From the NCBI RefSeq assembly GCF_000981225.1, contig NZ_LAJC01000020.1:18188-82187 (forward strand): 64,000 bases of DNA. Reading direction: 5' to 3'. This document shows positions 1 through 10,093 of this stretch, piece by piece. A program made the position numbers and the translations under genes. The notes under the pieces were generated by a model, which was not told where the DNA came from, did not search any database, and saw only the letters and a list, made by a program, of their open reading frames with translations. The number at the start of each line of letters is the position of its first letter. The first letter of the stretch is position 1. Source of the stretch: Allosalinactinospora lopnorensis. GTDB lineage: Bacteria > Actinomycetota > Actinomycetes > Streptosporangiales > Streptosporangiaceae.

Positions 1-731
<731 letters not shown>

Positions 732-1757
732 TCATGGCACGAGAATCGCCCTGCCTTTGACCTGACCGTTGTCGAGGTCCTCCAGCGCCTTGCCGAAGTC
801 GGTCAGCGGGTAGGTGCGCGTGTGCAACGAGACCTTCCCCCGTGCCGCCAGGGTCATCAGCTCCTCAAGGTCGTTGTAGGAGCCCACGAGGTTGCCGACA
901 AAGTTGATCTCGGTCGAGATGATGTCGATCGTCGGGATGGCCAGGGTCCCGCCGTAGCCGACGACGTAGTAGTCGCCCGTCCTGCGCAGCATGGCGATGC
1001 CGTCCTCGATGGCGCCCCCTTCACCGACGAAGTCGACGACCGCCTCGGCCCCGTGGCCGTCTGTCAGGTCGAGGACCGCTTCGACCTGGGTGCCATCGGC
1101 GTTGACCAGGTGCTCCGCCCCTGCCAGTTCGGCGAGCCCGAGCGCCTCCCACGAGCGGTCGACAACGATCACCTCAGCCGGCGTCATCGCCTTCAGCGCT
1201 TGGACGCCGATGTGGCCGAGCCCTCCCGAACCGATCACCACCACCGTGTCCCCCGGGCGCAGTGCGGCAACGGCCTTCCTCGCGGCGTGGTAGGCCGTGA
1301 GGCCGGCGTCCGCGAGGGCCGCCACAGCGGCGGGTTCGAGCGAGTCGCCGAGCTTGACGACGGCACGGGCGTTCGTCCGGAGGAACTCGGCGTAGCCGCC
1401 GTCGGTGTTGATTCCGGGGAACGTCGAGTTCTCGCAGTGGACGTCGTCCCCGCCGCGGCAGGGCCGGCACAGGCCGCAGGTCACGAGTGGGTGCAGGATC
1501 ACGGGGTCGCCGACCTCGACGTTGCTGACCGCCGAACCAACGGCGTGCACCCAGCCCGCGTTCTCGTGTCCCAGCGTGTACGGCAGGGACACCCCGGTCT
1601 TCTGCGCCCACTGCCCCTCGATGATGTGCAGGTCGGTCCGGCAGACACCGGCACCACCGATCCTGACGACGACATCCAGAGGTGCGGCGGCCTCGGGCTC
1701 TGCCACGTCCGCGATCTCGGGCGTTCGATCGTAGTTGCTGAGCTGTACGGCTTTCAT
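732..1757 (-). CDS. adh1: Zinc-dependent alcohol dehydrogenase of the propane cluster
   Basis: NAD(P)-dependent medium-chain alcohol dehydrogenase, 341 aa. Catalytic-zinc ligands are visible as GVCRTDLHII (Cys ~38) and GHENAG (His/Glu ~63-64). The structural-zinc region is CGLCRPCRGGDDVHC (~94-108). The Rossmann motif GSGGLGHIG is near 176. In propane-oxidising Gordonia the adh1 product oxidises the 2-propanol made by Prm to acetone, and the location here implies the same role. Its ATG overlaps the stop of the upstream DUF59 gene as ATGA, so the two are probably translationally coupled. Confidence 0.92.
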   Translation of the reverse strand: MKAVQLSNYDRTPEIADVAEPEAAAPLDVVVRIGGAGVCRTDLHIIEGQWAQKTGVSLPYTLGHENAGWVHAVGSAVSNVEVGDPVILHPLVTCGLCRPCRGGDDVHCENSTFPGINTDGGYAEFLRTNARAVVKLGDSLEPAAVAALADAGLTAYHAARKAVAALRPGDTVVVIGSGGLGHIGVQALKAMTPAEVIVVDRSWEALGLAELAGAEHLVNADGTQVEAVLDLTDGHGAEAVVDFVGEGGAIEDGIAMLRRTGDYYVVGYGGTLAIPTIDIISTEINFVGNLVGSYNDLEELMTLAARGKVSLHTRTYPLTDFGKALEDLDNGQVKGRAILVP

Positions 1758-2476
1758 CCCTCTCCCTCCTGTGCGATCCGCTGGTACCGCGTTTGCAGCA
1801 GTCCCCGGCAGACGCCCGCATTGCCGTCGATGCTGACCCGGACCGCTTTGGCGAAGCGCAGCCGTTTCGCCACCTGGTCGGACGGAACCCGATCACCGCT
1901 GTCCTCGACGAACAGGGGCGCGTCGAGCTCCGTGCGCAACCCGAGCTCGGACCGCCTGCGCAGCAGGCTGTCGCGCTCCTGCGACGCGGGGAGGTCGCCG
2001 ATCCGGCCGTCGGCCAGTGCGTCGATTTCCCACCCGTCGTCGATGAGCCGCCTGCATGCCCGTTCAAGGCAGGCCAGGTGTGCCTTGCGCCGGAAGGCCG
2101 CCCGGAGGTCGGACAACTCGCCGGTGGCCTGCTCGGGGAAGGAGCCACCGAAGCCGGCTTCCGCGGCGACTCCCGCGTTGATCTCATCCGCCGCGAAATG
2201 GTCCTCCAGCTCGACCCGCACCGAGGAGACTCCCCGCACGGCACTGGCGGCGTCGTGCGCGTCGGCCACCATCAGGTAGGCGAAGTTCGGGGCGCAGAAG
2301 TACGTCGGTAGTCGCAGCCGGAGGCGCACCCGCCGTCCGCCCGCACTGTCCGCGGTGACGTCCAGCCCTTCCACGAACCCGAGTTCGGTGATCGGCTGGT
2401 CGAGTTCCGGGTCGACAACGGTGTCCAGCGCCTCCCAGACCCGGACCGTCAGCGTGTCCTCGACGGCGGAGCTCAT
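1754..2476 (-). CDS. DUF59/MIP18-like metal-cluster assembly protein
   Basis: 240 aa. Residues ~8-100 look like a MIP18/PaaD-type DUF59 domain: a VDPELDQPITELGFVEGL segment followed by RLRLPTYFCAPNFAYL, with the conserved Cys. Members of this family help load iron-sulfur or other metal centres. The remaining ~130 aa is a predicted helical extension with several Cys that I do not recognise. It lies between amidohydrolase and adh with 4-bp ATGA overlaps on both sides, so it belongs to the monooxygenase operon. A role in maturing the diiron hydroxylase or the PrmB iron-sulfur centre is plausible but inferred. Confidence 0.8.
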   Translation of the reverse strand: MSSAVEDTLTVRVWEALDTVVDPELDQPITELGFVEGLDVTADSAGGRRVRLRLRLPTYFCAPNFAYLMVADAHDAASAVRGVSSVRVELEDHFAADEINAGVAAEAGFGGSFPEQATGELSDLRAAFRRKAHLACLERACRRLIDDGWEIDALADGRIGDLPASQERDSLLRRRSELGLRTELDAPLFVEDSGDRVPSDQVAKRLRFAKAVRVSIDGNAGVCRGLLQTRYQRIAQEGEG

Positions 2477-3516
2477 GCCGGCACCCTCGGCGCGGAGACG
2501 AGCCCGCCCCCGGCCCGCTCACTCTCCGGAAGCTGCGCCGCGACCTCGGCCGGAACCTCGATGTCGTAGAGCCTGGCCGCGTTGATCCCGAGGATCCTCC
2601 GCTTGGTGTCGGCGGTGAGGACGCCGTACTCGCCCTGCATGTCCCCGGGGATCTGGAAGTCGACGAACCGCTCGACGAGCCACTTGGGGTGCCAGATCGC
2701 GTAGTCGCTGGCGAAGGTGATCCGGTTCTCGTCCAGCCAGTACAGCAGTTCGCCGATGACCTGGGCGAAATAGCGCGGGCGGGAGTGGATGAACGGCATG
2801 ACGACCGCCAGCCCGCCGTAGACGTTGGGTTCCTGCGTGGCGATCCAGCAGAAGTCCTCCAGCCGCGGCAGCCCCACGTGTTCGATGATGAAGTTCAGGT
2901 TCGGGAAAGCGGTGGCGACGTCATCGACGTCGGCGACGTCGAAGGCGTCCCGGTTGAGCGGGTAGATCGTCGGGCCCTTGTGGATGTGGATGTTGCTGAT
3001 ACCAAGCTGCTCGCACTTCTCCAGGTAGCGGTAGGCCCAGGGATCGGTGAGCTTCCACCCCTTGGACTCGCCCCTCCACTCCGCGGTGTAGAGCTTGACG
3101 CCATGCAGCCGCCAGCGTTCGGTGAGCGCTTCGAGCCGGGCCAGGCCGGCTTCGCCCTCACGCGGGTCGAACGCGCCGTTGACGATGAATTTGCCGGGGT
3201 GCCGTTCGGCGACCGCGCCGTCCTGCTCCGTGGTGTTGAACCCGTTGACGTAGAAGTCGGCGAGGTAGGTCGGCTGGAAGATGGCCTTGTCGACATAACC
3301 GTCATGGAACAGGTCGTTCACCAGGGTCTCTTCGGAGTACTTCTCGAACTTCTCCTTCGGCCAGTGGTACTCCTCCGGACTGAGGTTGCGGTGGTAGTCG
3401 AAGAAGCACTCGATGAAGCCCTTGCCGTACCGGTTCGCCTGGTTAGCGGGACTGCCGTCCCAGAAGTGCACGTGGCTGTCCACAACAAAGTAGTTCTCGC
3501 CGTCTTTTCGGTACAT
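2473..3516 (-). CDS. Amidohydrolase-2 family protein of the propane monooxygenase operon
   Basis: 347 aa TIM-barrel metal hydrolase of the amidohydrolase_2 (COG2159-like) type. The N-terminal metal motif is VVDSHVHFWDG (~11-21). Further His/Asp positions occur in NIHIHKG (~175), IIEHVGLPR (~210) and FASDYAIWHP (~268). The ATG at 3516 follows AAGGAGAG. Homologous amidohydrolases are regular members of actinobacterial prm/mim clusters, where some are required for an active monooxygenase although the reaction is uncertain. A hydrolytic substrate cannot be named from sequence. It is 118 bp downstream of prmD and overlaps the DUF59 gene by 4 bp. Confidence 0.85.
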   Translation of the reverse strand: MYRKDGENYFVVDSHVHFWDGSPANQANRYGKGFIECFFDYHRNLSPEEYHWPKEKFEKYSEETLVNDLFHDGYVDKAIFQPTYLADFYVNGFNTTEQDGAVAERHPGKFIVNGAFDPREGEAGLARLEALTERWRLHGVKLYTAEWRGESKGWKLTDPWAYRYLEKCEQLGISNIHIHKGPTIYPLNRDAFDVADVDDVATAFPNLNFIIEHVGLPRLEDFCWIATQEPNVYGGLAVVMPFIHSRPRYFAQVIGELLYWLDENRITFASDYAIWHPKWLVERFVDFQIPGDMQGEYGVLTADTKRRILGINAARLYDIEVPAEVAAQLPESERAGGGLVSAPRVPA

Positions 3517-3634
3517 GTCTCTCCTTGAGGTTCGAGGAAGGGCGCGAAAGGCGCGGGCGGGGCAGCGGGCACTGGCCGCCGCAGTGCGCGCCGCCCCGGT
3601 GCGCCCTCCCGTTCCTCCCGTCCGGCCCGCTCGG

Positions 3635-3985
3635 CTACCGGACCGGTTCGAGGTCGAAGTCGATGTATTCGGCCGCGTCTTCGGGGTTGGCGAACAGCAC
3701 CGTTTCGTCGTCCAGGTGCACCATGCGTCCGTAGTGGGTCGACATGATCTCCTCGAACTCCGGCTGGGAGAATTCGAACCCGATGGCCTCGGAGATCTCG
3801 TCCCAGTTGAAGATGATCTTCCGTTCCCCGTCGACGCGGATCATGGACGGGTACTCAGCCACCGCCACGCCCGGCTTGTCCCGCATGATCTCGGCCACCA
3901 CGTGCCCGTTCTGGTTGTTCATCAGCGTCACACCGCACATGTTCGATGCCGTGGGGTTGACGTCGTACTGCTTGCTGTCCGTCAT
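3635..3985 (-). CDS. prmD: Propane monooxygenase coupling (effector) protein
   Basis: 116 aa, the size of MmoB/DmpM-type effector proteins, which have no cofactor but bind the hydroxylase and tune diiron reactivity and coupling. The segment [20 protein letters not shown] (~14-33) and the following [20 protein letters not shown] match the family core. The ATG at 3985 overlaps the prmC stop as ATGA, giving the usual PrmC-PrmD coupling. The longer upstream open frame is shadowed by prmC and is not the start. Confidence 0.93.
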   Translation of the reverse strand: MTDSKQYDVNPTASNMCGVTLMNNQNGHVVAEIMRDKPGVAVAEYPSMIRVDGERKIIFNWDEISEAIGFEFSQPEFEEIMSTHYGRMVHLDDETVLFANPEDAAEYIDFDLEPVR

Positions 3986-5085
3986 GCGGGGAGTCCTTTC
4001 GGGTCGGAGAGGCCGAGATCGGCCAGCAAGGAGCGGAAGCCCTCGACAGCGGCTCCCCAGGACTCGGTGAAGGTGACGGCCTTGTCCTGGGGTTTCGACC
4101 AGATCGGCTGGAGCTCGTGGGCGGCCCGCACGCTTAGCGGGACCCATGTGTCCAGCCATTCCTGCATCTGGGCCCTGTTGTGCTCGGAGTGTTGGTCGTC
4201 ACGCGTCAGCGTGCTGAACAGGGCGCGGGTGTAGCGGATGTCCCTGTCGTAGTCGTGCTCACCCGCCCCGACGAGTGTCGGCGTGACGTAGTCGCCGTTG
4301 CGCGCCGAGATCTGCATGACCAGATGGCTGCGGAACAGCACTCCGACCAGCGGTTCGAAGATGACGTTCGCGGCGAAGAGAGACTCGGCCCAGTCGCCGA
4401 TCGCGGTGAGCCGCTCGACGTTCTCCCGCACGCCCTGCCAGACGGGGTCGGTGTGCCAGGTCTCGCGATGGGCCGTTCCGTCGAAGTCGATGTCCGATTC
4501 GCTCAGGTCGAGGTTGTACAGCGCGAGATCCTGGGCGAAGCGGAGCTTGTGCGCGGTGTTCACCGCGATCGCGTTGTTGATCATGTTGGTGGGCGCTGAG
4601 CGCTGTTCGGAGCAGAACACGTGCATGCCAAGGCCGTGTTCGGCGTGCATCCAGGCGCCCAGGTGGCACTCGACGAACCTGATCCAACTGGTGGACCAGT
4701 TCCGGTAGGCACCGGCCTTTCTCGCGTTCTCCAGGTTCAGCTGGATCTGCCGTACAACGTTGGAGTTGTTCCGGTAGATCGTCTGTTCCCACTCCTCGTT
4801 GGGGTCGAGGAACCGGTGCCAGTCGGACGATTTCAGCCCGGTCCATTCCTTGGGGTAGCCCCCGGGCCCGTTCGCGAACCCGTAGATCCACCCCTGGGAC
4901 AGGTGCCGTTCCGGGTCCGGCTGTACATCGACCGTGACGTCCTCGTACATCGTCGCCCGGCGCTTTTTCGGTGTGAAGTAGTTGTAGCTCCGGCTCTTCG
5001 AACTCGGGAATTCGAGCAGCCCGGCCTCCGCCCCGGTGAATTCCGGTTTCGGGAAGCTCTGCTCGGATTTTTCGGCAGTGGCCAT
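3982..5085 (-). CDS. prmC: Propane monooxygenase hydroxylase, small (beta) subunit
   Basis: 367 aa, the size of the beta subunit of soluble diiron monooxygenases (PrmC/MimC, MmoY-like). It starts [18 protein letters not shown]. The ferritin-like helices carry [15 protein letters not shown] (~150) and [20 protein letters not shown] (~185), the family signature. Beta subunits keep the fold but lack the active diiron site and support the alpha-subunit dimer. The start at 5085 sits 44 bp after the prmB stop. Confidence 0.94.
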   Translation of the reverse strand: MATAEKSEQSFPKPEFTGAEAGLLEFPSSKSRSYNYFTPKKRRATMYEDVTVDVQPDPERHLSQGWIYGFANGPGGYPKEWTGLKSSDWHRFLDPNEEWEQTIYRNNSNVVRQIQLNLENARKAGAYRNWSTSWIRFVECHLGAWMHAEHGLGMHVFCSEQRSAPTNMINNAIAVNTAHKLRFAQDLALYNLDLSESDIDFDGTAHRETWHTDPVWQGVRENVERLTAIGDWAESLFAANVIFEPLVGVLFRSHLVMQISARNGDYVTPTLVGAGEHDYDRDIRYTRALFSTLTRDDQHSEHNRAQMQEWLDTWVPLSVRAAHELQPIWSKPQDKAVTFTESWGAAVEGFRSLLADLGLSDPKGLPA

Positions 5086-5129
5086 GGAGCACACCTCTCT
5101 GCGTCGTTTCCGGTAGCCGTCCGCGGGAG

Positions 5130-6182
5130 TCACTCCTCGACCGCGGCGGTTATCGTGAATTTGTCGTAGAAGACCTGGGCGTTGGGCACGCCCAGGCTTT
5201 CGAGCAGGGGCAGCGCGGCGTCGATCATGGGCGGCGGGCCGCAGAGGTAGACGTCGCAGTCGGCGAGGTCGGTCTCGCAGCGTTCCAGCACCTCGGTGAC
5301 CAGCCCGGTCTCGCCCTCGTCGCCGGTACCCGGCCATCCTTGCGGCCAGCTTTCGGACAGGCAGGGGACGAAGCGGAATTTCGGCAGACGCCTGCTGATC
5401 TCCGCCATCTCCTCCAGGTGGAAGAGGTCGTTCTCGGTGCGGGCGCCGTAGTAGTAGACGGCCTCGCGTTCGTTGCCGCTCTCGGCCATCTGCCGCAGCA
5501 GGGCCAGGATCGGGGCCATCCCGGCGCCCCCGCCGACGAAGACCAGCCGCCGGTCCGAGCTCACCCGCAGGGTGAACGCCCCGTAGGGGCCGGTTACCTC
5601 CAGAGGGTCGCCGGGCGCCAGCGAGCCTTCGAGCAGTCCGGAGAACTTTCCTCCGGGGTACCGCTTGATGATGAACTCGAGCTCCCCGTCGGCCGAGAGC
5701 GTGTTGGCCATCGAGAACGACCGGTGCTCCCCGGTCCCGGGAATGGCGATGTCCACGTACTGCCCGGGGTGGAACCGGAAATCGGTGGTGCCGTCGAGCT
5801 TCAGCCGCAGCAACGAGATGTCGTGGGTGAGTTCGACGATCGATTCGATCCGGGGCTGCGTGGTGAGCACGGGCAGACCCGACCGGATCATGTCCTCGTC
5901 GTAGTTGGTCAGCTCGATCTCGAGATCGCTGTAGGCGTGCCCGCGGCACAGCAGGACGAAGCCTTCCTCGCTCTCGTAGTCGGCCAGCGCGAAGGTGGAG
6001 TACCTGTCCATCTGCAGGTCCCCGTCCAGCAGGAACGACTTGCAGGCCGAGCACTGCCCTTCGCGGCAGCCGTGCATCAGCATGAACCCCTGGCGGAACG
6101 CGGCGTCAAGAATCGTCTCGTCCTCGTCCACCTCGATATCGATGCCGACAGGCTCGAACCGCACGTTGTACTTCTCGCCCAT
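5130..6182 (-). CDS. prmB: Propane monooxygenase reductase (2Fe-2S ferredoxin, FAD, NAD)
   Basis: 350 aa electron-transfer reductase that passes electrons from NADH to the hydroxylase. The N-terminal plant-type [2Fe-2S] domain has Cys39, Cys44, Cys47 and Cys79 (GCREGQCSAC...LLC). The FAD-binding motif RSFSMAN is at 154-160. The NAD-binding motif GGGAGMAP is at 217-224, and YLCGPPPM occurs near the C-terminus. The order ferredoxin-FAD-NAD and the length match PrmB/MmoC. The ATG is preceded by GGAATT. It lies 96 bp downstream of prmA, completing the A-B-C-D order. Confidence 0.95.
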   Translation of the reverse strand: MGEKYNVRFEPVGIDIEVDEDETILDAAFRQGFMLMHGCREGQCSACKSFLLDGDLQMDRYSTFALADYESEEGFVLLCRGHAYSDLEIELTNYDEDMIRSGLPVLTTQPRIESIVELTHDISLLRLKLDGTTDFRFHPGQYVDIAIPGTGEHRSFSMANTLSADGELEFIIKRYPGGKFSGLLEGSLAPGDPLEVTGPYGAFTLRVSSDRRLVFVGGGAGMAPILALLRQMAESGNEREAVYYYGARTENDLFHLEEMAEISRRLPKFRFVPCLSESWPQGWPGTGDEGETGLVTEVLERCETDLADCDVYLCGPPPMIDAALPLLESLGVPNAQVFYDKFTITAAVEE

Positions 6183-6278
6183 GAACGAAATTCCTTAGAT
6201 GGGTGGTGGGAGGCCCCCGCCGCGCCCGAGGTCTGGGAGGTCCGCGGCGCGGCGGGGAGCGGGCGGGCCCCGGTGCGA

Positions 6279-7921
6279 TCAGGTCACCGTGGGCGTCACG
6301 TTCGGGTTCGCCTTGTAGGCCGCGACGTGCTCTTCGCGCTCCTCGTCGGACATTTCGTTGAGCGTCACGTTCGGACTGGCGAACGTGATGCCGCGGACGT
6401 CGTCGAGCGTCCACAGCTTCTTGGGGTCGTCGAGGTCGAGGTGCGGCTGCGGCACGAGGGTCTTGCCGTCATCACGGACGTACCCGAGGTCGGTGATGAT
6501 GTCGGCGAGATCCCGCCCGTGGTACAGCGACTCCCACTCCCGGGCACCGGTCAGCCGGCCCATGTTCGGCGTCCGCCTGCCCTCGTACTCGGAACGGAAC
6601 GCCACCGCGTCGGTCCAGTGGCAGGTCTCCGAGCAGTAGGTACGCCACTGGTCGTCGACCTTGTCCACCACCATGTCCTCGCGGATCAGGCACGGCACCA
6701 TGCAGGTCCAGCAGCGGTGCGGGTACTCGTAGCCGACGTCCTCGAACGCGATCGGCTTGTTCCGGCCGGGGTACCGCAGCCGGTTATACTCCTCCCACCA
6801 CCTGCCGAACTGCGCGTACCAGCCGGGTACTTGGACTCGAACCACTCGAAGTCCTCGTCGGTCATGGGGTCGATCCGCCAGTAGTTCACCGGCCATCCTG
6901 TCGCGAAGAACTGCGCGACCCGGTGCACGTAGTGCTTGTTGTAGATCCGGTTCCACGCCTCCTCGACCAGGTCGTGCGGGATGTTGAGCCCGTACTTCTC
7001 CAGCGGGATGAGGTAGCTGCGGTAGTAGTCGTCATAGATCCACCGTCGCCACATCTCCGCGTAGCTCTCGCGGTCCTTGCGGCGGTCCTTGCTGCCGTAC
7101 TCGATGAACGTGCCGATCGCGGCGTCCACCACGCAGTGGTTGTTCCACCACGCGTAGCGCAGGTCGCGCTCCAGCAGGAGACGGTTCTCCTCGTCCGCCA
7201 GGGCCATCAGCAGGATGGAGTACCCGTTGCTGATGTGCCGCGACTCGTCGGACTGCACGGAGTGGAAGACCGTCGGCAGCAGGTAGTCACCATTGGCGGC
7301 CGCCTCGGAGGGCATCGCGACGAACAGGGTGTTGGTGAAGGCCGTCTCGGCGACCACGGTCAGGTAGATGTTCGCCGCGGTGATCGCGTCTCCGGTGATG
7401 AAGCCCTCGCCGAACTGGCGGCCGATCGTGCCCGCGTAGTTGTTGGAGAACGCCTTTTCGGTGATGTCGAAGCCGGCCGGGTCGATGTAGTGGTTCATGT
7501 ACAGCCGCTTCAGGTTCATCTGGATCGTCGAGTGCCGGACCTCGTCGATCATCTGCACGGCGAGACCGTTGTGCACCTCCGGGTTGGGCACCGCGTCGAT
7601 CGCCATCGGCATCGCACGTGCGGCCGAGATCTCCGGGAACGGGATGATGGAGAGGAACAGCTTCTGCCACTCCATCCAGCGCTCCTGGACCTGGCGGAAC
7701 ATGTTGCCGCGAATGGCGCCGTCCATGGCGCCGAACACCCGGTTGTCCTTCTCCTCCTCCATGGGGAAGTAGGAGCGGAGGATCTGCTTCAGCGGATCCT
7801 TCTTCGGGGCCTTGTCGAACGTGTAATCGGTCCCGAACCGCTTGGCCGGTGTGGCGAACGTCGGTTCCCAGGAGAGTTCGGTGATCTTCTTGTGCGCCTT
7901 GCTCAGACTCTGTCGACTCAC
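6279..7921 (-). CDS. prmA: Propane monooxygenase hydroxylase large (alpha) subunit, split by a one-base frameshift
   Basis: Catalytic diiron subunit, ~547 aa once one base is restored. The ligands are Glu97, Glu127/His130 (DEVRH), Glu192 and Glu226/His229 (DESRH). Their spacing equals that of MmoX (114, 144/147, 209, 243/246), offset by 17. The frame breaks at 6823-6824. Before it the protein reads WFESKYP; after it, in the next frame, [14 protein letters not shown] continues to a C-terminal domain containing [10 protein letters not shown] and ending at 6279. Restoring one C (plus strand) in the CC run rejoins the frame perfectly. The start is GTG at 7921, seven bases after GGAG. A sequencing under-call is likelier than a real pseudogene because all other cluster genes are intact. 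Confidence 0.9.
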
Positions 7922-8177
7922 GCCATGACTCCAGTGATGGGTTACGTCTCAGCACCTGGCTCGGCTCGCTCGGGCTACTCGCGGTTGATCCGGCCCGCGG
8001 CCGGATGAAGCTCGCGCGTCGCCGTCCTGGCTCATGGCCATCAGACAGCGGATCGAGTGTGATCGAGGTCTCAATGTGAGACACTCAGGTCATCGCGCCG
8101 CGCCTAGTCTGAGCCACGTCACAGAGTCGTGTGTTGACAATCACGTCACAGCGCGATGTGCCCGGGGAGGTGCACGG
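7922..8177. promoter_or_regulatory. Divergent promoter region between prmA and its regulator
   Basis: 256 bp between the prmA GTG (minus) and the regulator TTG (plus). It contains the full operator-like palindrome at 8068-8082, a lone GTCTCA half-site at 7946-7951 in the prmA leader, and a direct repeat CACGTCACAG at 8115-8124 and 8142-8151. A TTGACA hexamer lies at 8134-8139 facing the regulator. No convincing sigma-54 -24/-12 element was seen by eye. The layout suggests one regulator controlling both arms. Confidence 0.55.
8068..8082. promoter_or_regulatory. Operator-like palindrome GTCTCA-N3-TGAGAC, copy 1
   Basis: GTCTCA (8068-8073), spacer ATG, TGAGAC (8077-8082): a perfect 6+6 inverted repeat with 3-bp spacer. 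It is ~146 bp upstream of prmA and ~95 bp upstream of the regulator start. An identical-arm copy lies at 9977-9991. It is a probable binding site for the adjacent Fis-type HTH regulator (inference). Confidence 0.65.
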
Positions 8178-9988
8178 TTGACGAACCCCCGAGGGCAGGA
8201 AGGGCGCTCGGACGAGCTCGCCGTAGCCCGCGAGCAGTTCCTGCGTGAAGAGAGCGTCGCCCCCGACGCCGTGCGGAGGACGATCCTTGCGTCCTGGTGG
8301 CGCTCGCGGACCTGGAAGGTCGCCGCCGACAGCATCGAACTGTCCTACGTCGAAGACCCGGACGTTGACACACCCCTTGCCCGGTGCGCCCGGCCGATCC
8401 TCGAACGCCTGCAGGAGCAGCTGAACGACTCGCCGGTAAGTGCCGTCCTCACCGACGAGAAGGGTGTGGTTCTCGACCGGCGCACAGAGGACCGCGAGCT
8501 CGAACGCTATCTCGACCGCGTGCACCTGGCTCCGGGCTTCAGCTATGCCGAGGAGTTCGTCGGCACCAACGGGATCGGTACGGCGCTGGAGGGGTTGCAG
8601 CCAACAGCAGTGTTCGGCCATGAGCACTACGCGGAGGACCTGGACACCCTCGCCTGCGCGGGTGCGCCGATCCGCCACCCGGTCTCCGGCCAGGTGGTCG
8701 GCCTGCTCGACTTCACCTGCTGGCGCCGTGACGCCAATCCGCTGCTGATGACCCTGGCCAAGGCCACCGCCCACGACATACACAAGGAGTTCACCGCGCA
8801 GGTCGGCGTCCGTGAACTCACCCTGTTCGCCGAGTACCTCCGCGCGTGCAGGCGGGGCCAGGGCATCGTGTTCGCCGTCAACAGCGACCTGGTCATGACG
8901 AACGAACACGCCCTCCAGACTCTCGAGCCCCAAGACCAGGCGGCCATGCTGACCCGTATGGCCGAGGTCATCGCGGAACACAGGGAGAGCACACTCACCG
9001 TGGATCTCCCCAGCGGAACGCGAGCCCGGATGTCGTGCACCCCGGTGAGCAGTGGGGCCGGTCCCGCCGGCGGGGTCGTCCGCGCCCGGCTTATCCGCGA
9101 GGCGGTACCCCCGAGTGCCGTCGTGCCTGCCCAGACGCAGCGCTTGCCGGGAGTAGTGGCTCCGGCGCGTTGTGGACGCGTGCCTGCCAGGAGGTCGCAA
9201 AGCACCACCGGGCTCGGGAGTGGCTGGTGGTGGAGGGTGAGACGGGGGCGGGAAAACTGGCGCTCCTCCAGGGAGTCCACGGCAGCTCATCACCGGCCGC
9301 GCCACTGGCCGTCATCGACTTCGCGGACAGGGGGCAGAGGGAGGCGCCTTTGCCGCAGCTGCGCCAGGCTCTGGCGCGCGAGACGGGGACCGTCGTTCTG
9401 CGCCACCTCGACGAGCTCTCGCCCGTTGACATGCCCGACGTCGCGGAAGCTCTGGCAGTCGCCGGCCGCAGCGAGACCCGTGGCCCGTGGGTCGCCGCGA
9501 CCGTCCGCGAGACCGGCAACGGCGAGCTCAGCGATGACATCCTCTGCCGCTTCCCCTGCTCAGTGGCGATTCCTCCGCTGCGTCACCACATCGAGGACAT
9601 CCGCGAACTCGTCCCGTTCCTGCTCGTCAAACAGAGCCAGGGCGCTCAGCTCACCTGCGCCCCGGCCACCCTCCAACCCCTGCTCCGGGGAAACTGGCCC
9701 GGTAACATCGCACAACTCCAGCGGGTGCTGCGGAAGGTGGTGGCATACAGACGCTCGGGAACGATCCTCCCCGAGGACCTTCCGCCCGAATGCCAGGCGG
9801 TGACCCGCAGGGTGCTGACTCCGATCGAGTCGATGGAACGCGACGCCATCGTTCGCAGCCTGCTCGACTGCGAAGGCAACAAGGCGCGTGCGGCGCACGC
9901 GCTCGGCATGTCCCGTGCCACGATCTACCGCAAGATCCGCGACTATGGCATCGATGTCCCTGGTCAGCCTCCGCATGTCTCAAAGTGA
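8178..9988 (+). CDS. GAF/AAA/Fis-type transcriptional activator of the prm locus, split by a one-base frameshift
   Basis: About 604 aa after restoring one base; AcoR/MimR-like layout. The N-terminus (AVRRTILASWWRSR) leads to a GAF sensor (~60-210, with FVGTNGIGTALEG), then a reduced AAA module with Walker A EGETGAGK, then a C-terminal Fis HTH (NKARAAHALGMSRATIYRKI). The AAA part lacks the GAFTGA loop used to contact sigma-54, as expected in actinobacteria. The frame breaks in the GGG run at 9149-9151: QRLPG is followed, one frame over, by SSGSGALWTRACQEV. The start is TTG at 8178 with GGGGAGG eight bases upstream. It is divergent from prmA and probably autoregulated through the palindromes at 8068 and 9977. 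Confidence 0.82.
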
Positions 9989-9991
9989 GAC
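9977..9991. promoter_or_regulatory. Operator-like palindrome GTCTCA-N3-TGAGAC, copy 2
   Basis: GTCTCA (9977-9982), spacer AAG, TGAGAC (9986-9991). The regulator's TGA stop (9986-9988) lies inside the right arm. The site is 103 bp upstream of the enoyl-CoA-hydratase-like gene, so that gene and those after it probably form a second arm of the same regulon. Confidence 0.62.
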
Positions 9992-10093
9992 CTCACTTGC
10001 CGCCGAGGGAGGTTTCCCTGTCCACGTGCTGCCCGGCGGTCCGGGGCCGCCGGGCAGGGCGCGGAATCAGCCCGGCAGGAAGGGTGGGACCTC

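Noticed and set aside
7922..8177. Sigma-54 promoter for prmA
   Set aside because: No GG-N10-GC type -24/-12 element was found by eye, and the regulator lacks GAFTGA.
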